Assembly (NCBI RefSeq): GCF_030580865.1 | Contig: NZ_JAUQSY010000012.1 | Coordinates: 62,001-126,000 of the forward strand | From: Hymenobacter aranciens | Lineage (GTDB): Bacteria > Bacteroidota > Bacteroidia > Cytophagales > Hymenobacteraceae | DNA length: 64,000 nucleotides | Reading direction: 5' to 3' | Shown: positions 33,890 through 42,973 of the stretch, one piece after another | Layout: each line of letters starts with the position of its first letter | How positions within the stretch are numbered: the stretch's first letter is position 1 | The notes under the pieces: generated by a model | What the model saw: the letters and a program-made list of their open reading frames with translations, nothing else | Databases searched by the model: none | Told to the model about the DNA's origin: nothing | Program-made: the position numbers and the translations under genes

Positions 33890-36463
33890 ATGGCTTTTTC
33901 TCTCACCCGCGTGCCTTCTATCATCCACCTATCGAAGTGCCTGTTGATTTTGCTGCTCCTGCATGCGGGAGCAATGCTGCGGGCCAATGGGCAGGCCGCG
34001 CCGGCGGCCGTGCCCGCGCCCAAGCGGCAGCTGGCGGCTTTGCGCATCACCGAGGCTATCAAGCTGGACGGGGCACTCGACGAGGCCAGCTGGCAGCAGG
34101 CGCCGGTGGCCACCGACTTCATTCAGAACCGCCCCAACCCCGGGCCCCACGAGACGCACCCCACGGAAGTGCGGGTGCTGTATGATGATGCCAACCTGTA
34201 CATTGGCGCCGTGATGCACGACGTGAGCCCCGACTCCATCCTGCGCGAGATGGGCGAGCGGGACGGCTTCGGCAACACCGATTTCTTCGGCGTGTTCTTC
34301 GATACTTACCGCGACAAGCTGAATGGCTACGGCTTCTTCATCACGCCGGCCGGGGTGCAGATGGATGCCCGCTACTCGCCCGCCGGGGGCGAGGATTTCA
34401 GCTGGAACGCGGTGTGGGACTCGCGCACCGCCCTGCGCGGCACCGACTGGGTGGCCGAGCTGCGCATTCCGTATTCGGCCCTGCGCTTCAGTCAGAAGGA
34501 CGAGCAGCTGTGGGGGCTGAACTTCATGCGGCAGCGCAAGCGCGACAACCAGGGCTTCTTCTGGAACGAGGTGCGGCCGGCGGTGGATGGCTTCGTGAAC
34601 CAGTGGGGTGAGCTGACCGGCCTGCGCAACGTGAAGCCGCCGCTGCGCCTCTCGCTCACGCCTTACGTGAGTGCCTACCTCGACCACTATCCCTACAACG
34701 TGGAGGGCGTGCCCAACACCACCCGCCGCTTCAACGGCGGGGCCGACGTGAAGTGGGGCATCAACGAAAGCTTCACGCTCGATGCCACCCTGGTGCCCGA
34801 CTTCGGCCAGACGCAGAGCGACAACCGGGTGCTGAACCTGACGCCTTTCGAGGTGCAGTACAATGAAAACCGGGCGTTTTTTACCGAAGGTACCGAGCTG
34901 TTTAACAAGGGTAATTTGTTTTACTCGCGCCGGGTGGGGGCCACGCCCATCGGCTACTACGGCGTGGACAACCGCCGAAAACCAGGCGAGTATATCACCA
35001 AAAACCCGGACGTGAGCTTGCTGGTGAATGCCACCAAAGTATCGGGCCGTACCAGCAAGGGCCTGGGCGTGGGCGTCTTCAACGCCCTGAGCCGGGAGAT
35101 GTACGCCACGCTGCGCGACTCGACCAGCGGGCGGGAGCGCGAAATCATCACCCAGCCGCTGACCAATTACAACATCGTAGTGCTCGACCAGAGCCTAAAA
35201 AATAACTCCTACGTGAGCCTCGTAAACACCAACGTGACCCGCGCCGGCAGCACCTTCGACGCCAACGTGACCGGCGGGCTCTTCCGCTTCGCCAACAAGG
35301 CCAACGCCTACGCCGTGGACGGCTCCATCGTGTACTCGCGGCGGCGCGGGCAGGGCTTCGAGGAGACGGGGCCAGTGCAGGAGCGCGACGGCATGAAATA
35401 CAGCGTCAGCGTGGGCAAAATCAGCGGCAACCTGACCTGGAACGTGAGCCACAGTTTGGTGTCGGATACCTACAATCCGAACGATTTGGGGCTGCTGTTT
35501 AACAACAACGAAATCAGCCAGAGCGCGCAGGTTAGTTATAATAAGTACCAGCCGTTCTGGAAGGTGAACAACCTGTATACCTGGTTGGGGGTGAATGAGC
35601 GTAGCTTGTTCCGGCCCACGCGCTACTCCGATGCCAGCCTCTACGGCGGAGCTAATACGACCTTCACCAAGAGCTTTATTACGACAGGCTTCAACTTTGA
35701 CGCGGTGCCGGGGCGGCACGATTATTTTGAGCCGCGCACCGAGAAGCTGGGGGAATATTTCGTGGATGTGCCGGGCTCGTTTAATATCGGCGGTTTCGTG
35801 TCGAGCGACTACCGCAAGAAGCTGGCTTTTGATGTCAATGCGGGTATTCGGGAGTACGCTGCCGACGGCGACCGGAGCGGGCGGCGTGGTATCGGGCTGG
35901 GCTTTTCGCCGCGCTACCGGGTGAGCAACCAGTTGACGTTCCGCTATAATCTGTCGTATAACCGCTCCATCAACCAGATTGGCTACGTGAACGGGGGGCT
36001 GGATAGCAGCGAGCCGCTGGATGAGCCGTTTCTGGACCAGATTCTGCTGGGGCGGCGGCGGGTGACGACGATAGAAAACACGGTGAGCATGAGCTACGTG
36101 TTCACGAACCGGATGTCGTTCAGCATTCGCACGCGGCACTACACCAGCCACGTGCATTACCGCGATTTCAGCACCCTGCAGCCGGGCGGGCGCGAAACTC
36201 CGGCCGCCTACGGCCGCAACCGCGACACGGCCTACAACGCCTTTAACGTGGATGCGGTGTTCAGCTGGTGGTTTGCGCCCGGCTCGCAGGTGAGCGTGGT
36301 GTGGAAAAACGCCGCCGCTACGGAGGATGCGGCCGACCGGGCCACCCCATTGTACTTCGACAACCTGAGCGGTACGCTGGTGACGCCACACAATAATTCG
36401 CTGTCGGTGAAGGTGCTCTACTATCTCGATTACCTGACGCTGCGGCCGCATCGGCGGGCGTAG
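33890..36463 (+). CDS. DUF5916 protein with N-terminal carbohydrate-binding-like domain
   Basis: Protein of 857 residues. Signal peptide with a long n-region (MAFSLTRVPSIIHLSKCLLI..., cleaved after ANGQA). Residues 45-240 form a CBM9/DOMON-like domain (ITEAIKLDGALDEASWQQAP, ADDANLYIGAVMHD-type strand, NTDFFGVFFDTYRDKLNGYG). The rest is the DUF5916 outer-membrane barrel-like region (FEVQYNENRAFFTEGTELFN, LFYSRRVGATPIGYY), ending in strands YYLDYLTLRP. Members are predicted surface beta-barrels of unknown substrate. It follows a strong terminator and a 48-base leader. Confidence 0.85.
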   Translation: MAFSLTRVPSIIHLSKCLLILLLLHAGAMLRANGQAAPAAVPAPKRQLAALRITEAIKLDGALDEASWQQAPVATDFIQNRPNPGPHETHPTEVRVLYDDANLYIGAVMHDVSPDSILREMGERDGFGNTDFFGVFFDTYRDKLNGYGFFITPAGVQMDARYSPAGGEDFSWNAVWDSRTALRGTDWVAELRIPYSALRFSQKDEQLWGLNFMRQRKRDNQGFFWNEVRPAVDGFVNQWGELTGLRNVKPPLRLSLTPYVSAYLDHYPYNVEGVPNTTRRFNGGADVKWGINESFTLDATLVPDFGQTQSDNRVLNLTPFEVQYNENRAFFTEGTELFNKGNLFYSRRVGATPIGYYGVDNRRKPGEYITKNPDVSLLVNATKVSGRTSKGLGVGVFNALSREMYATLRDSTSGREREIITQPLTNYNIVVLDQSLKNNSYVSLVNTNVTRAGSTFDANVTGGLFRFANKANAYAVDGSIVYSRRRGQGFEETGPVQERDGMKYSVSVGKISGNLTWNVSHSLVSDTYNPNDLGLLFNNNEISQSAQVSYNKYQPFWKVNNLYTWLGVNERSLFRPTRYSDASLYGGANTTFTKSFITTGFNFDAVPGRHDYFEPRTEKLGEYFVDVPGSFNIGGFVSSDYRKKLAFDVNAGIREYAADGDRSGRRGIGLGFSPRYRVSNQLTFRYNLSYNRSINQIGYVNGGLDSSEPLDEPFLDQILLGRRRVTTIENTVSMSYVFTNRMSFSIRTRHYTSHVHYRDFSTLQPGGRETPAAYGRNRDTAYNAFNVDAVFSWWFAPGSQVSVVWKNAAATEDAADRATPLYFDNLSGTLVTPHNNSLSVKVLYYLDYLTLRPHRRA

Positions 36464-36475
36464 CGGGGCTGGCAA

Positions 36476-36601
36476 ACGTGTCGGTGAGGCGGGACGACGT
36501 GTCAGAAGCCGTGGACAGCGTGTCGGTGAGGCGGGACGACGTGTCGGTGAGGCGGGACGACGTGTCGATGATGCCGGACAGCATGTCGGTGAGGCGGGAC
36601 A
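36476..36601. repeat. Six-unit 21-bp tandem repeat
   Basis: Six consecutive 21-base units (36476, 36497, 36518, 36539, 36560, 36581). Units 1, 3, 4 and 6 are near identical to ACGTGTCGGTGAGGCGGGAC plus one base; units 2 and 5 are diverged (GTCAGAAGCCGTGGAC, GTCGATGATGCCGGAC). It is open in frame with the DUF389 gene, so 52 extra codons could be translated, but the ATG at 36634 gives a normal protein. Confidence 0.9.
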
Positions 36602-36633
36602 ACGCCGGGGCGGGCCGGGGCGTAAGCCCGGCC

Positions 36634-37992
36634 ATGGAAAATCCAATCTGGCGCGGGCTGCGGTGGCGCTTTGACCTGACCCGCGACATGGCTGAGCCGG
36701 CCGAAATTCTGGCCGATGTGGAGGAGGGCATCACGTTTCGCGGGACCAACGCCTGGGTGCTGCTGTTTGCGATTCTGATTGCCTCGGTGGGGCTGAATAT
36801 CAACTCCACGGCCGCCATTACCGGGGCCATGCTGATTTCGCCGCTCATGGGGCCGATTGTGGGCATCGGCTTTGGGGTGGCCACGGTGAACGTGGGGCTG
36901 ATGTGGCGGGGGCTGAAAAACCTGGCGGTGGCGGCGGGCATCAGTTTGCTGGCCTCGGCCGGGTATTTTCTACTCACGCCGCTGGCCGACACCGGCTCGG
37001 AGCTGCTGGCTCGCACCACGCCTACGGTGTGGGACGTGCTCATTGCCTTGTTTGGCGGGGCGGCGGGGGCCATCGGCTTCACCCGGCGCGAGCGCGGCAA
37101 CGTGGTGCCGGGCGTAGCCATTGCCACGGCGCTGCTGCCGCCGCTGTGCACGGCGGGCTACGGCCTGGCCACCGGCAACTGGAAGTTTGTGCTGGGCGCG
37201 TTCTACCTGTTTAGCATCAACTGCGTGTTTATCATCCTGTCCACGTTTCTGGTGGCGCGCATTCTGCCGCTGCCCAGCTTCGAGTTTGCCGATGCCGTGC
37301 GGGCGCGGCGGGTGCGGCTGCTCATCTGGGTGGTGGCCTTGCTTACGGCGGTGCCCAGCGTGTGGCTGGCGGCGCGCATTGTGCGGCGCACGTTGTTTAC
37401 GCACAATGCCGAGCAGTTTCTGGATGCCGAGCTGCGCCAGCCGGGCAGCTACGTGGTCACGCGCCGCATCGAGCCCGACCCGCACCGCATTAACATCCTG
37501 CTGGCCGGCCGGCCGCTGTCGGCCGCGCAGCTGCGCACCGTGCGGGCCCGCCTGCCGCGCTACCGCCTGCCCGACGACACGCAGCTGACCATCCGCCAAG
37601 GCCTGGGCCAGCTCGATTCGGCCGATATGCGCGACCTGCGCAGCGGCCTGCTGGCCGACCTGCGCGACCGCAACGCCCAGACCCTGGCCGGCTACGATGC
37701 CCGCCTCACTGAGCTGCAGCAAACCCTGGCCGCCGCCGACAACCCCGCCGCCACCGGCCTGCCCGCCGCCCCGCAGCTGCTGCGCGAAGTGCAGGCCGAG
37801 CACCCCAGCGTGCGCCAGCTGGGCCTGAGCCAGCTGCTGCGCCCCGCCACCGACTCGCTCCAGGCCGATACCACGGTGGTAGTGAGCCTGCGCGTGGCGC
37901 AGCCGCTGCCGGCCGCCGAGCAGCAGCGGCTGCAGCAGTGGCTGCGGGTGCGGGCCGGCGGCCGGCGGGCGGTGCAGGTGATAGCGGAGTAG
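36634..37992 (+). CDS. DUF389 integral membrane protein
   Basis: Protein of 452 residues. DUF389 core with the hallmark first helices FAILIASVGLNINSTAAITG and MLISPLMGPIVGIGFG, then LLASAGYFLLTPL, IALFGGAAGAIGF and VVPGVAIATALLPPLCTAGY, plus two further helices (FYLFSINCVFIILSTFLVA, LLIWVVALLTAVPSVWLAAR). The last 190 residues are soluble and helical. Transport function is suspected for the family but unproven. The ATG at 36634 (MENPIWRG) is chosen because the 52 codons before it are the 21-bp repeat array. The TAG lies in the left arm of an inverted repeat. Confidence 0.87.
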   Translation: MENPIWRGLRWRFDLTRDMAEPAEILADVEEGITFRGTNAWVLLFAILIASVGLNINSTAAITGAMLISPLMGPIVGIGFGVATVNVGLMWRGLKNLAVAAGISLLASAGYFLLTPLADTGSELLARTTPTVWDVLIALFGGAAGAIGFTRRERGNVVPGVAIATALLPPLCTAGYGLATGNWKFVLGAFYLFSINCVFIILSTFLVARILPLPSFEFADAVRARRVRLLIWVVALLTAVPSVWLAARIVRRTLFTHNAEQFLDAELRQPGSYVVTRRIEPDPHRINILLAGRPLSAAQLRTVRARLPRYRLPDDTQLTIRQGLGQLDSADMRDLRSGLLADLRDRNAQTLAGYDARLTELQQTLAAADNPAATGLPAAPQLLREVQAEHPSVRQLGLSQLLRPATDSLQADTTVVVSLRVAQPLPAAEQQRLQQWLRVRAGGRRAVQVIAE

Positions 37993-38083
37993 CGCGAAGT
38001 CCCAACTTCGCGTTTCGGTCGCGCCGGCTGGGCCGATTCAACAATTTCGTTCAACGATGCGCGAAGCTGGAACTTCGCGCTAC
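37989..38083. repeat. GTAGCGCGAAGT inverted repeat between convergent genes
   Basis: Outer 12-bp perfect arms GTAGCGCGAAGT (37989-38000) and ACTTCGCGCTAC (38072-38083). Each side also folds on itself: CGCGAAGT-CCCA-ACTTCGCG on the left, GCGCGAAG-CTGGA-ACTTCGCGC on the right. The stop codons of DUF389 (37990-37992) and meaB (38080-38082) both lie in the outer arms. Confidence 0.9.
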
Positions 38084-39060
38084 AACCCGAGCAGCTCCTG
38101 CGCCGCTGCAAAGGGCGTCATCTCGCCCGCTGCCACGGCCTGCTGAATGGCCGGCAGCCGCTCCCGCACCCCGGGCTCGCCGTAGAAGCGGCTTTCCAGC
38201 GCCTGCCGGATGCTCTGGTGCAGCCACTGCAGCTGCTGCTGGCGGCGGCGCTCCTGCCAGAAGCCGTTGGCCTGGGTTTGTGCTTGATAATTTTCCAGCA
38301 TTTCCCACACCTCCGCGATGCCGGTGCCCGCCACGGCGGAGGTGAGCAGCACCGGCGGGTACCAGCCCGAGGCGGCGGGCGGAAAGAGGTGCAGGGCATT
38401 CTGGTACTCGCGGCGGGCGCGGCGGGCGGCGGTTTCGTTGCCCTGGTCGGCTTTGGTGATGAGCAGGGCGTCGGCCATTTCCATGATGCCGCGCTTGAGG
38501 CCCTGCAGCTCGTCGCCGGCCCCGGCCAGCATGAGCAGCAGGAAAAAATCGACCAGGCCGTGGACGGTGGTTTCGGACTGGCCCACGCCCACGGTTTCGA
38601 CGAAAATAACCTCGTGGCCGGCCGCTTCGCACAGCAGCAACGCCTCCCGCGTAGCCCGCGCCACTCCGCCCAGGCTGCCGCTGGAAGGGGAGGGACGGAT
38701 GAAGGCGTGGGCGTGCGCGGCCAGCTGCGGCATGCGGGTTTTGTCGCCCAGAATACTGCCGCCGCCACGGGGGCTGCTGGGGTCCACGGCCAATACGGCC
38801 AGCTTCTTACCTAGCTGCTCCACTACGTGTAGGCCCAGCGCTTCGATGAAGGTGCTTTTGCCCACGCCGGGCACACCAGTGATGCCCAGGCGCAGGGCGC
38901 GGCCGGTGTGGGGCAGCACGGTTTGCAGCACCTGCTGGGCCAGGGCCTGGTCGCTGGGCAGGGTGCTTTCGACCAGCGTGATGGCCCGGCTCAGGGCTAC
39001 GCGGTTGCCGGCCAGCACTCCGGCGGCGTATTCGGCGGCAGAAAATCGGGTCGGCGGCAC
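38080..39060 (-). CDS. meaB: Methylmalonyl-CoA mutase-associated GTPase MeaB
   Basis: Protein of 326 residues, standard length. MeaB is a G3E-type P-loop GTPase that protects and reloads the B12-dependent methylmalonyl-CoA mutase. Motifs: LGITGVPGVGKSTFIEALG (Walker A), LAVDPSSPRGGGSILGDKTR, FVETVGVGQSETTVHGLVDF (switch/Walker B) and LLITKADQGNE (NKxD-like). The mutase itself is not in the window. The gene is convergent with DUF389 through a shared inverted repeat and divergent from the DUF5723 gene. Confidence 0.93.
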   Translation of the reverse strand: MPPTRFSAAEYAAGVLAGNRVALSRAITLVESTLPSDQALAQQVLQTVLPHTGRALRLGITGVPGVGKSTFIEALGLHVVEQLGKKLAVLAVDPSSPRGGGSILGDKTRMPQLAAHAHAFIRPSPSSGSLGGVARATREALLLCEAAGHEVIFVETVGVGQSETTVHGLVDFFLLLMLAGAGDELQGLKRGIMEMADALLITKADQGNETAARRARREYQNALHLFPPAASGWYPPVLLTSAVAGTGIAEVWEMLENYQAQTQANGFWQERRRQQQLQWLHQSIRQALESRFYGEPGVRERLPAIQQAVAAGEMTPFAAAQELLGL

Positions 39061-39237
39061 GGGATATAGAGTTTTTGGCGCTAGCTTGCGGGAGCAAAGA
39101 ACGGGCGTAATTGCCGCGAAGGCGGAAATGACGCCAACTGGTCGTTGAAAACGAGCGGCTGGCCGACCCAGTTCGGCCCAGCCTCGGCGGGCGGTTTTCT
39201 TTGCGGTCTAGTGCGCCAATCACCTTTTTCGTTTTTC

Positions 39238-40632
39238 ATGAACACATCCTTACGTTTGCTGCCGGTGGCTGCCCTGCTGGCCGTGCCGTTCGTTTCACGC
39301 GCTCAGAATGAGCTGAGCAACTTCTCGGCCACCGGCCGGGGCGGCGTCATCAACACCTTCGCCACCGACTATCAGGTTATCGGCATCAACCCTGCCAACC
39401 TGGGCCGCAAAACCAACCACAAGGGCGCCCTCACCATCGGCGAAACCGGTATCGGCGTGGCCTCGCAGTCGTTGAACAAGACGCTGTTCAAGAAGCTCAT
39501 TTACCAGTCCGAAGACCCCATTACGCCCGCTGGCCGCGTGGAGTTGGTAGACGCCCTCACCAGCGAAAATACCCTCAACGCCAACGTGGACGTGACCACG
39601 CTGGGCTTCGCCATTGCCCTGCCCAACGGCTTGGGCGGCGTGGCCGTGAGCCACCGCATGCGCTCGGGCGTACACGTGGCCCTCAACCGCACGGCGGCCG
39701 ACATCATCGTGAACGGCAAAGACGCCGACATCTACGAAAACTACAGCGTCGGCAATGCGCCAAAGGTATCGGTGGCGCTGGCGGGCACCAACATGCAGGG
39801 CACCATTACCAGCGAATTCAACATTGCCTACGGCATTCAAGTGCTCGACAAAGAGGGCCTGAAGCTGTCGGCCGGCTTAGGCTACCGCTACATTCAGGGC
39901 CTGGGCATCGCCGATATTCGTATCGAAGACGGCACGTTTTACGGCTACAATGCCCTGTCGCCAGCCTTTAAAGTCAATTACGGCGACTTGAGCACGGCCA
40001 CCGACTTCAATTACAAAAGCGGCTCGGGCCTGAGCACCGTGGGCAGCGGCCACGGCGTGGATATCGGCCTAGCGGCCGAGGTAGGCAAAATGCTGCGCCT
40101 GGGCGTGTCGGTAGTGGACATGGGCAAGATGACCTGGGACGGCAACGTGCTGACGGCCTACGACCAAGACTTGAAAGAGACCAAATCAAACGGCGTGGAC
40201 AGCTACAACGTGTTTGAGGAACTAGCCAACCAGTTTGACCGCGACGACAACTCCTTCACCTACGAACCCAATAAGGAGCGCAACGGCGCCCTGCCCACCA
40301 AGCTGCGCACCGGCGCCGGCATCCGCATCAGCGAGCTGTTCGAGGCTGGCGTCGACGTGACCGTGCCGCTCAACAAAGTGGCCGGCAACCTCACCAGCTC
40401 CTTCGTGGGCCTGGGCGTCGATTACAAGCCCGTGAGCTGGCTGCGCCTGAGCTCGGGCGTCACCGGCGGCGCCGGCTACGGCGCCAGCCTGCCGCTAGGC
40501 GTCACCTTCGTCACCAGCAGCTGGGAGGCCGGCATCAGCTCGCGCGATATGGTGGGCCTGTTCAGCGAAAGCTCGCCTTACACCTCGGTGGCCTTTGGCC
40601 TGCTGCGGTTTAAGTTTGGTTCGGATAAGTAG
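39238..40632 (+). CDS. DUF5723 outer-membrane protein
   Basis: Protein of 464 residues. Signal peptide MNTSLRLLPVAALLAVPFVS, cleaved after RAQ, then the family pattern of a porin-like beta-barrel: TDYQVIGINPANLGRKTNHK, GLGYRYIQGLG, AAEVGKMLRLGVSVVDMGKM and TKLRTGAGIRISELFEAGVD. Ends in an aromatic strand GLLRFKFGS. The function of DUF5723 is unknown; a structural analogy to FadL-like barrels is a guess. Start at the ATG at 39238. Confidence 0.85.
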   Translation: MNTSLRLLPVAALLAVPFVSRAQNELSNFSATGRGGVINTFATDYQVIGINPANLGRKTNHKGALTIGETGIGVASQSLNKTLFKKLIYQSEDPITPAGRVELVDALTSENTLNANVDVTTLGFAIALPNGLGGVAVSHRMRSGVHVALNRTAADIIVNGKDADIYENYSVGNAPKVSVALAGTNMQGTITSEFNIAYGIQVLDKEGLKLSAGLGYRYIQGLGIADIRIEDGTFYGYNALSPAFKVNYGDLSTATDFNYKSGSGLSTVGSGHGVDIGLAAEVGKMLRLGVSVVDMGKMTWDGNVLTAYDQDLKETKSNGVDSYNVFEELANQFDRDDNSFTYEPNKERNGALPTKLRTGAGIRISELFEAGVDVTVPLNKVAGNLTSSFVGLGVDYKPVSWLRLSSGVTGGAGYGASLPLGVTFVTSSWEAGISSRDMVGLFSESSPYTSVAFGLLRFKFGSDK

Positions 40633-40666
40633 GTACTCGTTTGGCGCAACCAGAACGTCACTAAAA

Positions 40667-40811
40667 AGAACGTCATCCTGAGCGCAGCGAAAGGACCTCG
40701 TCCGCGCCGTTGTGGTAGTAACTCCAATCGTGCAAACGGTTAGAAATTACTGCCACAGCGGCGCGGACGAGGTCCTTTCGCTTCCCTTCGGTCAGCTCAG
40801 GATGACGTTCT
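40667..40811. repeat. Dispersed hairpin repeat, copy 6 (CATCCTGAG family)
   Basis: Long-spacer version. Outer arms AGAACGTCATCCTGAG / CTCAGGATGACGTTCT, middle CGAAAGGACCTCGTCCGCGC / GCGCGGACGAGGTCCTTTCG with matched changes in both arms (CGTCC instead of CGCCC), inner GTAACTCCAATCG region. An 11-base insert (TTCCCTTCGGT) breaks the right arm. A half word AGAACGTCA precedes it at 40652. Lies between convergent genes. Confidence 0.9.
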
Positions 40812-40824
40812 TGTTTGGCGTTAC

Positions 40825-41925
40825 TTACGGCAGCACCACAAACGCCGGCAGGCCCAGCTTGCTGCGGCGGCCGCCCAGCTTCACGCCCTCGTCCACATAC
40901 TTACACGCCTTGCCCAGCTCGTTGGGCTGCTCGATAACGCCCAGGTTGGCATTGTCTTCGCGGGCCACGTAGAGGCGGCCGTTGGGCCCGCGCTGGATGG
41001 CGCCGATTTTGCGGTTTTTCGACTTGCCTACCAGCACCGGGGCGCCGTCTTTCTTGCTCAGGTCGAACTGCCAGACCTGCGTTTCGCCGCCGCCCAGGCC
41101 GTTGCAGGAGCCGTAGAGCAGGCGGCTGTCGGGCGAAAACTCGACGCCGTAGGCCTCGGGGTAGGGACCGAAGCCGCGCGGCTTGCTCACCTTGCCGGTG
41201 GCCCGGTCGAAGTCGTAGACTTCAAAACGGTTGGTTTCTTTCCAGAGGGCGGCGGCTACTTTGGTGCCGTCAGGCGAGAACTTGAGGGCCCCGATGGCGT
41301 TGCGGCCAGGGCCGGCATTCATGCTGCCCACGTTGCTACTCACGGGCTTGCCCGAGCTCACGCCGTCGGCCGTCACAAGGTAGGCCACGAAGGCGTTGGA
41401 GTTCCAGCGGTGGGCCAGCACCCACACGTCGCGGCCGTTGGCGTGGCGCACGGCGGCCAGCTTTTCGGCCACGGGCGTCATCAGCAGGGCGTTCACGCGG
41501 GGCAGGTCGCCGAGGCCGTCCTGGCGGGTCATGTCCACGATGGAGTAGCGCAGGCCGTTGCCGGTGCCCTGCGGCGCCACCGTGAAGATGTAGAAGATGT
41601 TGCCCGAGCCAGGGTCGGGCACGATGAGGGCCGACTGCGTGCTGCTGCCCGCGCCCATCAGCTTGGTGCCGTTGGGCATGGGGCGGTGGGCGCGGTTCCA
41701 CACGGTTTCGCCGTTGGTGTAGAAGAGCAGCTCGCCGCGGCTGGTGGTGGCCACGGCGCAGCCCTCGTAGGTGCTCATCTTGCCGTCGTTGAGCGGGCTG
41801 GGCGTGCCCGTCGAGTCGAAGCGCAGGCCGGCCTGCTGGCCGAAGTACCACAGGTCGTTGGGCCGCTGGGCGCGGCCGAGGAAGCTCAGCGGCAGCAGGA
41901 GAAAAAGGAAAAAGAAGCGTTTCAT
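40825..41925 (-). CDS. Exported beta-propeller (PD40-like) protein
   Basis: Protein of 366 residues. Signal peptide MKRFFFLFLLLPLSFLGRAQ, then propeller-like repeats: NDLWYFGQQAGLRFDSTGTP, GELLFYTNGETVWNRAHRPM, STQSALIVPDPGSGNIFYIF, ALKFSPDGTKVAAAL and GVEFSPDSRLLYGSCNGLGG. This opening is typical of the Bacteroidota secreted propellers that often carry gliding or T9SS tails, but here the protein stops after the propeller (GLPAFVVLP) with no sorting domain. Function unknown; a periplasmic location is likely. Confidence 0.78.
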   Translation of the reverse strand: MKRFFFLFLLLPLSFLGRAQRPNDLWYFGQQAGLRFDSTGTPSPLNDGKMSTYEGCAVATTSRGELLFYTNGETVWNRAHRPMPNGTKLMGAGSSTQSALIVPDPGSGNIFYIFTVAPQGTGNGLRYSIVDMTRQDGLGDLPRVNALLMTPVAEKLAAVRHANGRDVWVLAHRWNSNAFVAYLVTADGVSSGKPVSSNVGSMNAGPGRNAIGALKFSPDGTKVAAALWKETNRFEVYDFDRATGKVSKPRGFGPYPEAYGVEFSPDSRLLYGSCNGLGGGETQVWQFDLSKKDGAPVLVGKSKNRKIGAIQRGPNGRLYVAREDNANLGVIEQPNELGKACKYVDEGVKLGGRRSKLGLPAFVVLP

Positions 41926-41985
41926 GGAAAGCCGGAAGTCAGGTTTTGCTCGGCTAAACGAAAAAACCGTGCCGACGACGAGGCC

Positions 41986-42066
41986 GGGAGTTATGAGTTT
42001 TGAATTATGAGTTGTGAATTCTCAGAAAGACAACCCGTAACTCATAATTCAAAACTCATAACTCCC
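41986..42066. repeat. Heptamer-built inverted repeat, 28-bp perfect arms
   Basis: Arms 41986-42013 and 42039-42066 are perfect reverse complements; the right arm reads as heptamers AACTCAT AATTCAA AACTCAT AACTCCC. Loop of 25 bases. The last base of the right arm is the last base of the L,D-transpeptidase stop codon. Confidence 0.92.
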
Positions 42067-42821
42067 TACCGTCCCGCCAGCAGCTCCGGCGTCAGCTCGT
42101 GGTGCTGCTCAAAGTAGGTGTAGCCCGGCAGCAGCCCGCGCCAGAAGGCCTGGTGCGGTCCAGGATGGCGCGCCAATTCCTTCTGGGTAAGCGGAAACGG
42201 AAAAATATGCACCGGAATACTCAGTTGCCCTGAGGCCCGCGCCGCCACCGCCAGCAGGTACAGCTCCCGGATGCAGGGGTCGGTGATGGGCAGGCAGCCG
42301 ATGGTCACGTCGGAGCCGTGAATGAAGATGTCGCCGCCGGGGTTGGGCTCGCCCAGGGCGCGGTCGGCTTCATTCGGGTAGTTCAGCCCCAACGACATAT
42401 GAAACAGGCTCTGCGGATTAAACCGGTCGATGTGGTAGAATCCCTCGGGCACCTGGTAGTCGCCCGACTGGCGCTTGGGCCCCAGCGTGCCCGACATGGC
42501 CGCCAGTGGGTACTTCTTCAGCAGTTCAAACGGGCCCGCGCCCTGGTTGCGGCCCCACACCTCCAGCGTCGAGTCGGTTTTGATGTGGCGCAGAAAGATT
42601 TCCAGCTTCTCGGGGTTCAGGTAGTGGCGCTGCAGCAGCGCGGCCACCCGGGGGCCGGCCACCTTCCGGGCATTGCGCACCCGCTCGAAGCGCAGCTGCT
42701 CCTGCCAGAAGGTAGAGGAGGGCGAAATCCGCAGCGTGGGCGGCGGCGTATCCTGAGCCGGAGACGCGGAGGAGCAGGCCGACAGACCCAGAAGCACTCC
42801 ACAAACGAAACGAAGTAACAT
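42066..42821 (-). CDS. L,D-transpeptidase (YkuD) lipoprotein
   Basis: Protein of 251 residues. Lipoprotein signal MLLRFVCGVLLGLSAC with lipobox LSAC, so it is anchored to a membrane facing the periplasm. The YkuD domain is recognisable from SGTLGPKRQSGDYQVPEGFY through GDIFIHGSDVTIGCLPITDP, with the catalytic His and Cys in IHGxxxxxGCLP. It forms or edits 3-3 cross-links or attaches proteins to peptidoglycan. The spacing and IHGSDVTIGCLPI form match the ErfK/YafK subgroup. The stop codon overlaps a heptamer repeat element. Confidence 0.87.
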   Translation of the reverse strand: MLLRFVCGVLLGLSACSSASPAQDTPPPTLRISPSSTFWQEQLRFERVRNARKVAGPRVAALLQRHYLNPEKLEIFLRHIKTDSTLEVWGRNQGAGPFELLKKYPLAAMSGTLGPKRQSGDYQVPEGFYHIDRFNPQSLFHMSLGLNYPNEADRALGEPNPGGDIFIHGSDVTIGCLPITDPCIRELYLLAVAARASGQLSIPVHIFPFPLTQKELARHPGPHQAFWRGLLPGYTYFEQHHELTPELLAGR

Positions 42822-42973
42822 GCGAAAAAGAGCGCGAATAAAAGATGAGGCTCTCCTAACGGTGCAAGATAGTGTTCTATTTTAGCGCAACCATCTTTCA
42901 GGTAAAAAAAAGTGACCGGCGCTCAACCAACCAGTCTGTCCCCACGTCTTTTCATCCCATTGTCGTTTCCCGC

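Noticed and set aside
35195..36646. 483-codon minus-strand frame with PASPTRR-type repeats
   Set aside because: The apparent repeats are the reverse translation of the 21-bp DNA array at 36476; the rest is antisense to the DUF5916 gene.
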